Shown here in pieces: positions 33,063 to 42,598 of a stretch of 64,000 nt of DNA (positions are counted from its first letter, which is position 1; each line of letters begins with the position of its first letter). The stretch is from positions 339,125 to 403,124 of the forward strand of contig NZ_JHXD01000001.1 in NCBI RefSeq assembly GCF_000687715.1, written 5' to 3'. The DNA is from Xylanibacter ruminicola Ga6B6 (GTDB taxonomy: Bacteria > Bacteroidota > Bacteroidia > Bacteroidales > Bacteroidaceae). A program made the translations under genes and the position numbers. The notes beneath the pieces were generated by a model that saw only the letters and a list, made by a program, of their open reading frames with translations, ran no database searches and was not told where the DNA came from.

Positions 33063-35321
33063 TTAATTCGCTTTATATTTCTTGTTCTCTATCGCGTTCC
33101 AGTTAATCTGGTCGGTGCGCTGGGCCAATGGGGCGTGTGGTATCACGCTGCCATCCTTAATCAGGATGATACAAGGTATCTCGCCTGCCTCGATAGTTTG
33201 GTATCCGCCCTCGTAAACCTTACCTGTCTGATAGTCAATCCACTTGCCTTTGGGTAGGTACACATTGCGACTGTTACCGCTCTCCAACAGTGGAGCCACC
33301 AGCATCTTTGAACCAAACATATACTCATCCTCTACATACCAGGCTCCCTGGTCGTGTGGGAACTCTACCAGCAGGGCACGTACCATGGGGAGTCCTAACT
33401 TAGAGCATTCCTTAGCCTGCTCCCAAATGTATGGCATCAACTTATACTTCATTTCGGCACAAGCACGGAAGGCATCGGTAAACGATTCGGAGATGAGCCA
33501 AGGCTCTGTGGGAGGGGCACCATGGGCACGGGTGTGACTGCTCAGGAATCCGAATGGCAGCCAACGACGATAGATATCCTCGGGCGAGGCCGTCACAAAC
33601 CCACCCATATCGTGACTCCAGAACGAGAAACCACTCAGTCCGAAACTCAGTCCGCCTCGCAGGTCGCCCAGCATACCGGTGTTGGTAGTGGCGGCATCGC
33701 CACCCCAGTGCAGGGCATAGCGCTGACTGCCTGCCCATGCCGAACGTGCCCAGATGATGCCTTCGCCTGGATGATTGCGCTCAACCACCTCCCAAAGGGC
33801 TTTGTTATAGCGCAGCGGATAGAGGTTGTGCTCGTAGAGTCCGCCCTTGCCGCTATGATAGAAACCATTGTAGGGGGCTGCTTCGCCAAAGTCGCACTTG
33901 ATGGTGGATACACCCTGTTTCATCAGTCCTTCTATCTTCTGCTGATACCAGTTGACGGTTTCGGGGTTTGAGAAATCCAGAATGGCATCCTCAACAGGCA
34001 TACCGCCTGTAGCGTTCTTAACGTTCAAGCCCTTGTCGATAATCTCGTTAAAGAATCGGTTCTTGGGTGTGAAGTAGGGGAGCTGCCATAAGCAGGTGTG
34101 GAATCCGTCCTTAGCCAGTTGCTTCAGCATCCTTTCGGGATTCTTAAATCGATCTTTGGCAAATTGGTAGTCGCACTGCCAGTCGGTGCCAAACCAGCCC
34201 GTATCAAAGTGTATCACATCGGCAGGGATGCGGTTGGCTCGCAGTTGACGGGCTATCTCCAGACCCTCTTCCTGTGAGAAGTAGGTGATGCGACTCATCC
34301 AGGTGCCGAAACTCCACAGCGGGGGTAGGGGCGACTTACCTGTAATCTCGGTATATTCGTAAAGGATGTCTTTGGGCTCTCCCAAGAATACGAAGAAGTC
34401 CATCTGCTCGTCGGCCATAAACAGGCGGTCGGCGCCGATATATGATGCCCCGAAATCGCAGGTGACTGGTGCAGAGGTGTGCATAAAGATACCGTAGCCT
34501 CGATTTGAAAAGAAGAAGGGCACGGGCTTATACTGTCCGTCGGTCTCAGGTCCCTGTGGGTCGGTCACGCTCAGGTGTACCTTTTGTCCCACCTTGTTCA
34601 GCGAGGTGAACGACTCACCGCAACCATAGATGCGCTCACCTGGTGCTAATGTCAGTACCGGGTTGATACTGCGACTGTTGTCGCTGCCTCGTTTGATAAA
34701 CGAGAAAGGCTGCAGTTTTACCTGCGACGAATCGTTATCGATGATGTGGCGCGTCTGTGTCAGCACCTTACCGTGAGCATCCTTAATCACCAGTCGCCAA
34801 GGGTACTTCTTGATCTCTATGCTGCCATACTGTGATTTGTAGCTAATGGCATCGCCAGTCTGCGATGTTTTCCACATCGCTCCTGTACCTCTGGCCTTAA
34901 ACCCGTCGCAAAACATCACATCATCCTGGTCGCTGTTCTTAGGCTCCACAGGCGAAGTAAACATGCGGATGCGTGCTGTTCGGGGTGTGATAAACTCAAT
35001 TTTGAACTTCAGATTGGGGTCGTTGTCGTAGGCCGCATCGGGGAAATCGAGCATCTGCATGCGTACTGGCCAGTAGCCATTCAGGTTAAAAGCCTGTCGT
35101 GGACTCATACGGTATCGCTTCCACTGTACCTGTCCTTCGCCTTTGGCAGCATCGAAACTTACCAAAGAATCAGCAAAAAAGTACGTGTTCGACAGGTCGT
35201 AGAAGTCTGTCGACATATCTTTTTGCATACACTGCAGGTACTGCACACCTGCGTTTGTCTGAATCTGTGCTGCGGCGTGTAATCCCCATGCAGCACACAT
35301 TATTAATAATAAGCGTTTCAT
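33063..35321 (-). CDS. Glycoside hydrolase family 31, probable alpha-xylosidase
   Basis: A 752-residue exported enzyme (signal peptide MKRLLLIMCAAWGLHAAAQ). The GH31 N-terminal beta domain (about 25-320) is followed by the (beta/alpha)8 domain. The nucleophile sits in TIKCDFGEAAP (Asp477) and the acid/base in HWGGDAATT (Asp542). The KxDFGE form of the nucleophile motif, rather than WxDMNE, is the alpha-xylosidase (YicI-like) version, so removal of xylose from xyloglucan side chains is the best prediction. Located 9 bp after the GH5 gene in one unit. Confidence 0.92.
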   Translation of the reverse strand: MKRLLLIMCAAWGLHAAAQIQTNAGVQYLQCMQKDMSTDFYDLSNTYFFADSLVSFDAAKGEGQVQWKRYRMSPRQAFNLNGYWPVRMQMLDFPDAAYDNDPNLKFKIEFITPRTARIRMFTSPVEPKNSDQDDVMFCDGFKARGTGAMWKTSQTGDAISYKSQYGSIEIKKYPWRLVIKDAHGKVLTQTRHIIDNDSSQVKLQPFSFIKRGSDNSRSINPVLTLAPGERIYGCGESFTSLNKVGQKVHLSVTDPQGPETDGQYKPVPFFFSNRGYGIFMHTSAPVTCDFGASYIGADRLFMADEQMDFFVFLGEPKDILYEYTEITGKSPLPPLWSFGTWMSRITYFSQEEGLEIARQLRANRIPADVIHFDTGWFGTDWQCDYQFAKDRFKNPERMLKQLAKDGFHTCLWQLPYFTPKNRFFNEIIDKGLNVKNATGGMPVEDAILDFSNPETVNWYQQKIEGLMKQGVSTIKCDFGEAAPYNGFYHSGKGGLYEHNLYPLRYNKALWEVVERNHPGEGIIWARSAWAGSQRYALHWGGDAATTNTGMLGDLRGGLSFGLSGFSFWSHDMGGFVTASPEDIYRRWLPFGFLSSHTRAHGAPPTEPWLISESFTDAFRACAEMKYKLMPYIWEQAKECSKLGLPMVRALLVEFPHDQGAWYVEDEYMFGSKMLVAPLLESGNSRNVYLPKGKWIDYQTGKVYEGGYQTIEAGEIPCIILIKDGSVIPHAPLAQRTDQINWNAIENKKYKAN

Positions 35322-35330
35322 TGTTAAAGG

Positions 35331-37085
35331 TTATTTGGCTATAAATTTCTTTCCGTTCTGGATGTAGATGCCCCTTTGTGGCTTAGCTATCTGCTGCCCT
35401 TGCAGGTTATAGATGCGATCGTTGGTGTTGACTGTGTTAATCGTGCAGATGCCTGATGTTGATTTGATGGCCTCGCCTGTTACCTCGCATCCCCACCCCA
35501 CAGCAACGTTGCCAGCCATCTCGGTTCCGTCAGCTTTAATCAGCTTGGCACTTTTTACTCTTACCGATTGTTTTCCACCAAGTGTTTGGAGTGTAATGCG
35601 GTAGATGTTGGTACCTAACGTTGAGGCGTTGAATGTAACGGTTGTGGTGCTGGAGCTCGATGAAACCTTTGCTTCTTGCGTCTTGTATTGTATGTTGCCA
35701 TCTTTGTCCTTGCCGTTCTTGTCGCCATATACCTTTATCTGCAGCTTATCGCCATAGGCTTTATCCAGTTCTACGCTGATACTTTTGTAATCGCTTACTT
35801 TGATGGTGTTGTCGCTCCAGTCGCCATACAGAAAAGCTTCTGCCCAATCGCTGGTGTATTTAACAATGTGTTCAATAGTTGCCGTTGGATACTCGCCATG
35901 GTAGTTGTCGCCATGATAGGCTTTTACGATGCGTTCCGCCAAATCGGCCTGGTTAAAGGCTGGTATTTCGCGATAAGCACCGTCTGACAAACCCATCCAA
36001 TAGAAGGTGGCCATGCCAAGGTCCTTGGCGCTCTTTACCCAATAGTCAACAAACTCAAACATAGCATCCCTACGTACGTCGTAGTCGGTCTTGCCAGTGC
36101 CTTTATCTACATTACTGGTTCCCCATTCACCAATGATCACAGGAATACCTTTCGATACAAAGTTTGTGTTAAGTGCGCTATACATATCGTCCACTAAACT
36201 CTTATAGCCATTGATACCTTTTTCTATGCTGGGGTAGGCATGTATCTGTACGGCTATGTGATTGGTTTCACCCTCGGGGATGGTCAGGTTGGTTAGCGGG
36301 TCCTTCAGATGGGTGTTCCAGGTGTCGTAGCCATTGCAGGCACCATAGGTGTTGACCACCAGATTGCGGGTGGCGTTGTTGCCGCCTGTGTTGCGAACAG
36401 TAGTCACAAAGCTCTGGGCATAGCTGTTGATGGCATTGTAAGCCGACTTGGCTACTGCTGCGTCGTATTTGCTGGTCGAAGCAAACGAGGCAAAGCACCA
36501 TGAATTCAGTTTGTCGAGCATCTCGTTGTAGCTCTCAAACAGCAGATGCTCGTCGTAGTCCTTAAACTCCTCGGCTATCTGAAGCCACAGGTTCTCGTAT
36601 CTGCTTTGGTTCTGACTGAAATTGGCTTCGTCGGCTTTAATCCACGACTTAAAACTGTCGCTGTCGGCTCCAGTATCGTGGTGCACGTTGACGATGCAGT
36701 ACAGGCCTTGGTTGATGACATAGTCCACCACCTCGTGGACGCGTTTCATCCATTCGGCATTCACCTTGCCGTCTTTGTCCATGTGGTTATACCAGGTCAC
36801 AGGTACACGGATGGCACCAAAACCGGCATCCTTCATCATCTTGATGAGCTCGGGCTTGGCTTTGCTCTGGCCCCAACAGGTTTCTGATTCCAGTCCCTGC
36901 TGTCCCCAGTAATTGTCTTTGGTTACATCGTAGTATGTCTGACTGTTGGCCTCAAGGGTGTTGCCTAAGTTCCACCCCACGCCCATATTCTTTACGGCTT
37001 GGGTGGCTGTTTCAAACTCCTGAGCCAGCAGATGCATACCGCACATCAGCAGTAAAGCTAAAATAGTATTAACTCTCTTGTTCAT
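35331..37085 (-). CDS. Glycoside hydrolase family 5 endo-beta-1,4-glucanase/xyloglucanase
   Basis: A 584-residue secreted enzyme. Signal peptide to about residue 21; GH5 catalytic domain about 25-375 with GVGWNLGNTLEA, IRVPVTW, VNVHHD, the acid/base FESYNEML (Glu188) and the nucleophile VIIGEWGTSN (Glu320). A beta-sandwich accessory domain follows (about 385-530, beginning near EHIVKYTSDWAEAFLYGDW). The C-terminal tail is INTVNTNDRIYNLQGQQIA...GIYIQNGKKFI, like the type IX-type C-terminal sorting tails of Prevotella secreted enzymes. The N-terminal motif set is that of subfamily 4. Promoter box on the minus strand at 37112-37119. Confidence 0.93.
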   Translation of the reverse strand: MNKRVNTILALLLMCGMHLLAQEFETATQAVKNMGVGWNLGNTLEANSQTYYDVTKDNYWGQQGLESETCWGQSKAKPELIKMMKDAGFGAIRVPVTWYNHMDKDGKVNAEWMKRVHEVVDYVINQGLYCIVNVHHDTGADSDSFKSWIKADEANFSQNQSRYENLWLQIAEEFKDYDEHLLFESYNEMLDKLNSWCFASFASTSKYDAAVAKSAYNAINSYAQSFVTTVRNTGGNNATRNLVVNTYGACNGYDTWNTHLKDPLTNLTIPEGETNHIAVQIHAYPSIEKGINGYKSLVDDMYSALNTNFVSKGIPVIIGEWGTSNVDKGTGKTDYDVRRDAMFEFVDYWVKSAKDLGMATFYWMGLSDGAYREIPAFNQADLAERIVKAYHGDNYHGEYPTATIEHIVKYTSDWAEAFLYGDWSDNTIKVSDYKSISVELDKAYGDKLQIKVYGDKNGKDKDGNIQYKTQEAKVSSSSSTTTVTFNASTLGTNIYRITLQTLGGKQSVRVKSAKLIKADGTEMAGNVAVGWGCEVTGEAIKSTSGICTINTVNTNDRIYNLQGQQIAKPQRGIYIQNGKKFIAK

Positions 37086-37111
37086 ATTGTTTTAGATTGA
37101 TAATTATGGGG

Positions 37112-37119
37112 CAAAGGTA
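37112..37119 (-). promoter_or_regulatory. Bacteroidota -7 box for the GH5-GH31 unit
   Basis: TACCTTTG on the minus strand, 26 bp before the GH5 start codon. Confidence 0.55.
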
Positions 37120-37237
37120 AACACTTTCTATCATATTTTGGGTGGTTTTTACGTATTTTAAATGTTAAAAAACGGCATTAGGTAAAAAAGTATCAGTTTT
37201 GGGCAAACAAAATTGTTTTAGTTTCTTAAATTTTGCC

Positions 37238-37245
37238 TATCTTTG
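37238..37245 (+). promoter_or_regulatory. Bacteroidota -7 box for the SusC-SusD-SGBP operon
   Basis: TATCTTTG at 37238-37245, with TTG at 37213-37215 upstream. It leaves a leader of about 170 nt before the SusC ATG. Confidence 0.6.
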
Positions 37246-37249
37246 CCCC

Positions 37250-37418
37250 CGAAAACTTAAAATAAAGAAAATTATGACCCGAAACAATTCGTCTTAACTA
37301 TTGAGTCATCGCGTACCTATTTATATAATTAGGCCTGCGTTCAATAGGAGTATTACTAAATACTCGCTCCAACTAAGACATCATAACAAACCAATTTTCT
37401 ATAGTTTAAAACTTAAGT
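37250..37418 (+). promoter_or_regulatory. Long structured 5' leader of the SusC gene
   Basis: About 170 nt without a long reading frame. It contains a tiny frame of 7 codons (37274-37297), directly followed by the inverted repeat CTATTGA (37298-37304) / TCAATAG (37341-37347), which encloses CCTA/TAGG, and then a compact hairpin GAGTATT-acta-AATACTC (37348-37365). The hairpin has no T-tract, so it is not an ordinary terminator. Such leaders can hold sRNA or protein targets that tune SusC expression; this is inference. Confidence 0.45.
37274..37297 (+). CDS. Possible 7-codon leader peptide (MTRNNSS)
   Basis: ATG at 37274 in an A-rich context, stop at 37295-37297, immediately before the first arm of the leader inverted repeat. 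It may be chance; no codon pattern such as a run of one amino acid is present. Confidence 0.2.
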   Translation: MTRNNSS

Positions 37419-40400
37419 ATGAATCGAAATTTTAGAAAGACAGCGCTGCTGATGGGTACTATGGCCTGCTTAGGTCTTGGTTACTCTTCAAATGCCTATG
37501 CCGCCGGAGCTCCTCAGGAAATCCAGCAGGCAACGAAGAAGATTACAGGTACTGTAGTCGATGCATCAGGCCCCGTTATCGGAGCTAGCGTAGTTGAAAA
37601 AGGTAAGTCAGGTAATGGCGTTATTACCGATTTCGACGGAAACTTCTCTCTCTCAGTGTCACCTGGTGCAACACTTGTTATCTCGTACATCGGTTATGAG
37701 ACACAGGAAATCAAGGTGGGCAACCAGTCGAACTTCAGCATCACCCTGAAGGAGGACAATGCCCAGCTGGATGAAGTGGTAGTTGTTGGTTACGGTACTC
37801 AGAAGAAAAAGTTGGTTACCGGTGCTACCGTTCAGGTTAAGGGTGAGGACATCGCCAAACTGAATACAACCAATGCACTTACAGCCATGCAGTCGAGTAC
37901 GCCTGGTGTACAGATTACCCAGAGTTCTTCTCAGCCTGGTAAGGGATTCAAGGTAAACATTCGTGGTGTCGGTACTATCGGTACCTCTTCACCATTGCTG
38001 ATCATCGATGGTATCAATGCTGGTACTGCTGATGATGGTTTGAATGGTTTGAACCCAAATGACATCGAGAGCATCGACGTACTGAAGGATGCTGCTTCGG
38101 CTGCCATCTATGGTGCACGTGCTGCTAACGGTGTTATCCTGGTAACAACCAAGCAGGGTAAGGCTGGTAAGATTCAGATTCAGTATGATGGTTACGTTGG
38201 TTGGTCGAACGCATATAAAGTTCCTGGCACAGTGAATGCTAAGCAGTATATGCAGTTGATTAACGAGACTAACTTTAATACTTACGGAACATCTACCAAC
38301 TGGTCAAGTCTCGTTCCTCAGCAGGTTCTCGACAGAGTGAACCAGGGTTGGGATGGAACCGACTGGTTCAAGGAGTATGAGAACAAGAATGCTTTGCAGT
38401 TCAGTCATGCTGTCACACTGACAGGTGGTTCTGAGAATTCAAAGTTCTCTATGAGCTTGAACTACAGTTCTAACCAGGGTATCATGGGTGGTGCTGATCT
38501 GTCATCTGACTACAAGCGCTATGGTGGTCGTATTAACTCTGAACACATCCTGCTCAAGGCTAAGGATCATTCAATCATCACCATTGGTGAGAATGTTAGC
38601 TACTGGTATCACAGAAGTCACGACTTGGCTGAGAGCAACGGTTACTGGAACATCATGCAGGCTGCTTATATCGCATCGCCTCTGGTTGATCCATACGATG
38701 CTAATGGTAATCTGGCTTCGTATAAGAATAATGGCGCTGGCTATAGCACCATGATTTATAATAACCCATTGAACCACTTCCTGAATGGCGGTTTCAATTC
38801 TATTAACCAGAATCGTGACTTTGGCGTGGGTGCTACTTTCTATTGGATTATCGAACCAATTAAAAACCTGAAGTATCGCGGACAGTTCAATACTGGTTTC
38901 AGTGCCAGCAACAACCGTAGCATCTCTCTGCCTTACAGTGCCAGCTCTACCAGCTCAAGTGCCAACTATGGTATGAACATGGGTGAGTATGAGAGCAGTA
39001 GCTTTACTTTGGAGAACACGCTTTCGTATGTTCTTCCTAAGTTGGGTAAGCACAATATCGATGTACTCGTAGGTCAGTCAATCGAGCGTTCTAACTGGAG
39101 TACTGGTATGAATATGAGCTTTACTGTTAGTGAGGAGAATCTGAACTCGCTGGTTCGTAACGGCTGGGATTACAATATTCCTGCTAACTACGAGACACAG
39201 TATATGACTGGTCATGGTGGTTACGCCAACCCCATGCAGGGTAGCATCGCTTCGTTCTTCGGACGTTTGAACTGGAACTACGACGAGAAGTATATGGCTA
39301 CTGCCATTATCCGTGCCGATGGTTCTTCAAACTTCGCCCGTGGCAAGCGCTGGGGTTACTTCCCCTCATTCTCGGCTGGTTGGGTGATTACCAACGAGAA
39401 TTTCATGGAGAGCACTAAGGGTTGGTTGGATTTCTTGAAGTTCCGTGCTTCTTGGGGTCAGAATGGTAACTGTAACATCAGTAACTTCTACTATCTTTCA
39501 AACATTGCCTTCTCGCCAACGGATTATGCCGACTATGGTTATAAGTTCTCAAGCGATATGAACAATACGGTTGATAGTAATATCTATCAGACTGGTGCTT
39601 ACGCTAAGAATGCACCTAACCCCGATGTAACATGGGAGACTTCTGAGCAGATCAACGTAGGTCTCGATGCCCGCTTCATCAGTGGTAAGCTTGGCTTGAA
39701 CTTCGACTGGTATGTTAAGAAGACTAAGGACTGGTTGCTTCAGGCTCCTATGAACGAGGTTCTGGGATACGAAGAGTCGGCCATGATTAATGGTGGTGAT
39801 GTAAAGAACACTGGTTTCGAGATTGCTCTTTCTTGGCGCGATCAGGTAACTAAGGACTTCAGCTACCATGCTAACGTAAATGTTGCTACCAATAAGAATA
39901 AGGTGACTCGTATTGCTAACGATCAGGGCTTGATTAATGGTCAGACCAAGGCTCTGTTCGAGAACTCTTCATACGTATCTCGCGTTCAGGAGGGTCATGC
40001 AATTGGTTACTTCTATGGTATGTCATATAGCGGTATCTGGCAGAATCAGCAGCAGATTGATGATGCTAAGGCAGCTGGTAAGGCTGTTCTTGATGGTGCT
40101 GTTCCTGGCGACCCCATCTGGGACGACTTTGATAATGATGGTGTTATCGACTATGATAACGACCGCCATGAGATTGGTAATCCTCATCCCGATGTAACCC
40201 TTGGTGTTAGCCTGGGTTGCGAGTGGAAGGGCTTCGACTTTGGTATCACGGGTTCTGGTGCATTCGGTATGCAGGTTATGCAGTGCTATCGTACCGCTCT
40301 GCTGGCTAACCAGTACAACAGCTATACTGTTGACGCATTCGATCGTTGGCACGGTGAGGGTACCAGCAACAAGTATCCTCGTCTGACAGTTGGTCAGATT

Positions 40401-40682
40401 GCTGATCAGTGGGTATCTACACGCTATATGCAGAATGCCGATTACTTCAAGATCCAGAATATTACCCTGGGTTATAACTTCAATAAGCTGTGGAAGAACT
40501 CTCCATTCAGCCAGCTCCGCCTCTATGTACAGGCTCAGAACCTTTACACCTTCACTGGTTATACAGGTGTTGACCCAGAAGTTGGTTCATCAGGTGGTAA
40601 GGACTCTTGGGCACGTGGTATCGACGTAGGTCTGTATCCTTCAGCCCGTACATTCGTCGTTGGTGCAAGCATAAAGTTCTAA
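37419..40682 (+). CDS. SusC/RagA-family TonB-dependent outer membrane transporter
   Basis: 1087 residues. Signal peptide (about 1-29), then a short linker and the carboxypeptidase-like regulatory domain (about 40-115; SGPVIGASVVEKGKSGN...TDFDGNF). TonB-box region VVVVGYGTQKKK; plug with LLIIDGINAG and IDVLKDAASAAIYGARAANG; then a barrel ending in VVGASIKF. Paired with SusD 24 bp downstream and with GH5, GH31 and GH9 around it, so it probably imports xyloglucan or related beta-glucan oligosaccharides. It has its own promoter with a long leader, divergent from the GH5 gene. Codon bias (GGT, GCT, AAC) suggests strong expression. Confidence 0.97.
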   Translation: MNRNFRKTALLMGTMACLGLGYSSNAYAAGAPQEIQQATKKITGTVVDASGPVIGASVVEKGKSGNGVITDFDGNFSLSVSPGATLVISYIGYETQEIKVGNQSNFSITLKEDNAQLDEVVVVGYGTQKKKLVTGATVQVKGEDIAKLNTTNALTAMQSSTPGVQITQSSSQPGKGFKVNIRGVGTIGTSSPLLIIDGINAGTADDGLNGLNPNDIESIDVLKDAASAAIYGARAANGVILVTTKQGKAGKIQIQYDGYVGWSNAYKVPGTVNAKQYMQLINETNFNTYGTSTNWSSLVPQQVLDRVNQGWDGTDWFKEYENKNALQFSHAVTLTGGSENSKFSMSLNYSSNQGIMGGADLSSDYKRYGGRINSEHILLKAKDHSIITIGENVSYWYHRSHDLAESNGYWNIMQAAYIASPLVDPYDANGNLASYKNNGAGYSTMIYNNPLNHFLNGGFNSINQNRDFGVGATFYWIIEPIKNLKYRGQFNTGFSASNNRSISLPYSASSTSSSANYGMNMGEYESSSFTLENTLSYVLPKLGKHNIDVLVGQSIERSNWSTGMNMSFTVSEENLNSLVRNGWDYNIPANYETQYMTGHGGYANPMQGSIASFFGRLNWNYDEKYMATAIIRADGSSNFARGKRWGYFPSFSAGWVITNENFMESTKGWLDFLKFRASWGQNGNCNISNFYYLSNIAFSPTDYADYGYKFSSDMNNTVDSNIYQTGAYAKNAPNPDVTWETSEQINVGLDARFISGKLGLNFDWYVKKTKDWLLQAPMNEVLGYEESAMINGGDVKNTGFEIALSWRDQVTKDFSYHANVNVATNKNKVTRIANDQGLINGQTKALFENSSYVSRVQEGHAIGYFYGMSYSGIWQNQQQIDDAKAAGKAVLDGAVPGDPIWDDFDNDGVIDYDNDRHEIGNPHPDVTLGVSLGCEWKGFDFGITGSGAFGMQVMQCYRTALLANQYNSYTVDAFDRWHGEGTSNKYPRLTVGQIADQWVSTRYMQNADYFKIQNITLGYNFNKLWKNSPFSQLRLYVQAQNLYTFTGYTGVDPEVGSSGGKDSWARGIDVGLYPSARTFVVGASIKF

Positions 40683-40706
40683 TAATATAATAAGGAATAT
40701 AAGAAT

Positions 40707-42566
40707 ATGAAAAAGATATATTTGATGGCAATCGCGATGCTCTTCGCCGTAGGACTTACTTCTTGCGAAGACTTCCTCGATTCCAAGAATTATACGCAGG
40801 CTAACAGTTCTAACTATCCTGCTTCAGCAGATGACCTGAATAAGGAGCTCGCAGCCTTGTATGGTGTGATGAATCAGTTCAGCACTAATCCACTTGAGAC
40901 TCCTTGGTTCGTAGGTTATATCATGTCGGATGATGGAAACGGCGCTGGTGGTACCGGCGACGTTGAGGCACACGCTATCGGTCACTTGATGGCTAATAAG
41001 GAAGATTTGTTTGATAATGCCTGGCATAATACTTACGTAGGTATTGCTCGTGCCAATGCTATTATCTATGCTGTAGATGCTTTCGATTGGACTGGTCAGG
41101 AAACTACTCGTAACCAGTTGCTTGGTGAGGCTTACTTTATGCGTGGTTTGTTCTACCTCTGGGGCGTTCAGTTCTGGGGCGATATCCCTGCTTACTGGGC
41201 TTCAGCTGCTCCCGATCCATGTCCTCAGGTAAGTGCAGAGGATGTGATTATGCCACATATCCTGGCCGACTTTACTTCGGCTGCTAACCTGATGAGTCAC
41301 GGTGCTACAACTCGTGGTGACGGTCACGCTACTAAGGGTGCTGCCGAGGGTTATCTGGCACGTGCTTATATGTTCTACGAGGGCTTCTATAAGAAGGCTG
41401 GTGAGCTGGCTACTGCTAATCTTGCTGATGTTACTTTCGACTTTGAGCAGGAGGGTGCTGGCACTTCTCTGAGCAAGGCTCAGGTAGTAAGCTTCCTTGA
41501 GGATGCAATCAATAATGGTGGTTACAAGTTGGTTGACGACTTCCGTTTGCTTTGGCAGTACACCAATGAGTACACTGTTCAGGACTACAAATTTGTTGCT
41601 GATCTGAAAGCTGCTGGTAAGTCATGGGCTGGTAACGGTAACGATGAGGAGATGTTCCAGGTTCAGTATATGAACGCCGGTTCTTGGAATGGTACTATCG
41701 GCATGGGTTTTGTAAACCAGGTTGAACTGTATTGTGCTCTTCGCTGCGATGATGATGGTGCTGGTACAGCTAACGGTGATTTGAATACTTTCCCATTCGG
41801 ACAGGGTTGGGGTCAGGGTACCATCAATGCAAACCTTTGGGATGACTGGAGCGATGCCGACCCTCGTAAGAAGGCTACCATCCTCGATGCTCAGGCTGAG
41901 TGTGACAAGTTCGTATTCACAACATCTTGCTCTGAGGATGCTGGTTATTACAACAAGAAGTGGATGGCTATTACTTGCGCAAACTCTACTTGGGATGATC
42001 ATAACGATGCTTATATCTGGTGGGGTGTTTATCGTAAGAACAATACATCTGCTGCTAACAATAACGGTAACTCTATGCAGGGCGACCACTTCTCTGATAT
42101 CGTACTGCTCCGTTTGGCTGATGTCATGCTGATGCACTCTGAGCTTACAGGTACTGCCGACCAGATGAATAAGGTACGTGCACGTGCTGGTCTGGATGCT
42201 ACTACCTATTCTTGGCAGAATATCAAGAATGAGCGTCGTTTTGAGTTGGCTGGTGAAGGTCTCCGTTTCAACGACCTGCGTCGTTGGTCAGGTAAAGGCG
42301 GTGGTTCCTCTTGTGAGGCTGCTGTTGCTCTGCAGCGCCAGGACGGTTCTCGTGTAAACTATACAGGTCACTGGACAAAGATGCACCATGGTCAGGGTGT
42401 AGGCGGTAGCAGCTGGGCTCAGCGTTATGCCGATACCGATGGTTTCATTATGATTCCGCCTGCTCAGATCAGTATCATTGGCAATCCTGAAATCCTGAAG
42501 CAGAATGCTGGTTGGGGCGCAAGTGCCGCTGGTGCCAATATGTCAGGTTGCCCAGTTTATGACTAA
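40707..42566 (+). CDS. SusD/RagB-family glycan-binding lipoprotein
   Basis: 619 residues. The lipoprotein signal ends at LTSC (Cys20), then EDFLDSKNY. The TPR-like core includes ARANAIIYAVDAFDW, QLLGEAYFMRGLFYLWGVQFWGDIP (the classic SusD RAxxY-type helix) and, at the C-terminal half, ADVMLMHSEL and IKNERRFELAGEGLRFNDLRRW (the RxxEL...R..DL signature). Partner of the SusC gene 24 bp upstream. Confidence 0.97.
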   Translation: MKKIYLMAIAMLFAVGLTSCEDFLDSKNYTQANSSNYPASADDLNKELAALYGVMNQFSTNPLETPWFVGYIMSDDGNGAGGTGDVEAHAIGHLMANKEDLFDNAWHNTYVGIARANAIIYAVDAFDWTGQETTRNQLLGEAYFMRGLFYLWGVQFWGDIPAYWASAAPDPCPQVSAEDVIMPHILADFTSAANLMSHGATTRGDGHATKGAAEGYLARAYMFYEGFYKKAGELATANLADVTFDFEQEGAGTSLSKAQVVSFLEDAINNGGYKLVDDFRLLWQYTNEYTVQDYKFVADLKAAGKSWAGNGNDEEMFQVQYMNAGSWNGTIGMGFVNQVELYCALRCDDDGAGTANGDLNTFPFGQGWGQGTINANLWDDWSDADPRKKATILDAQAECDKFVFTTSCSEDAGYYNKKWMAITCANSTWDDHNDAYIWWGVYRKNNTSAANNNGNSMQGDHFSDIVLLRLADVMLMHSELTGTADQMNKVRARAGLDATTYSWQNIKNERRFELAGEGLRFNDLRRWSGKGGGSSCEAAVALQRQDGSRVNYTGHWTKMHHGQGVGGSSWAQRYADTDGFIMIPPAQISIIGNPEILKQNAGWGASAAGANMSGCPVYD

Positions 42567-42598
42567 TAAAGAATTAATAATTAAGAATTAAAGAGATT
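42567..42598. repeat. AATTAATAATTAAGAATTAA filler between SusD and SGBP genes
   Basis: Short TTAATAATTAAGAATTAAAG simple repeat, similar in kind to the fillers at 14286 and 18405. Confidence 0.4.

Noticed and set aside
37348..37365. Intrinsic terminator in the SusC leader
   Set aside because: Short AT-rich stem with no following T-tract.
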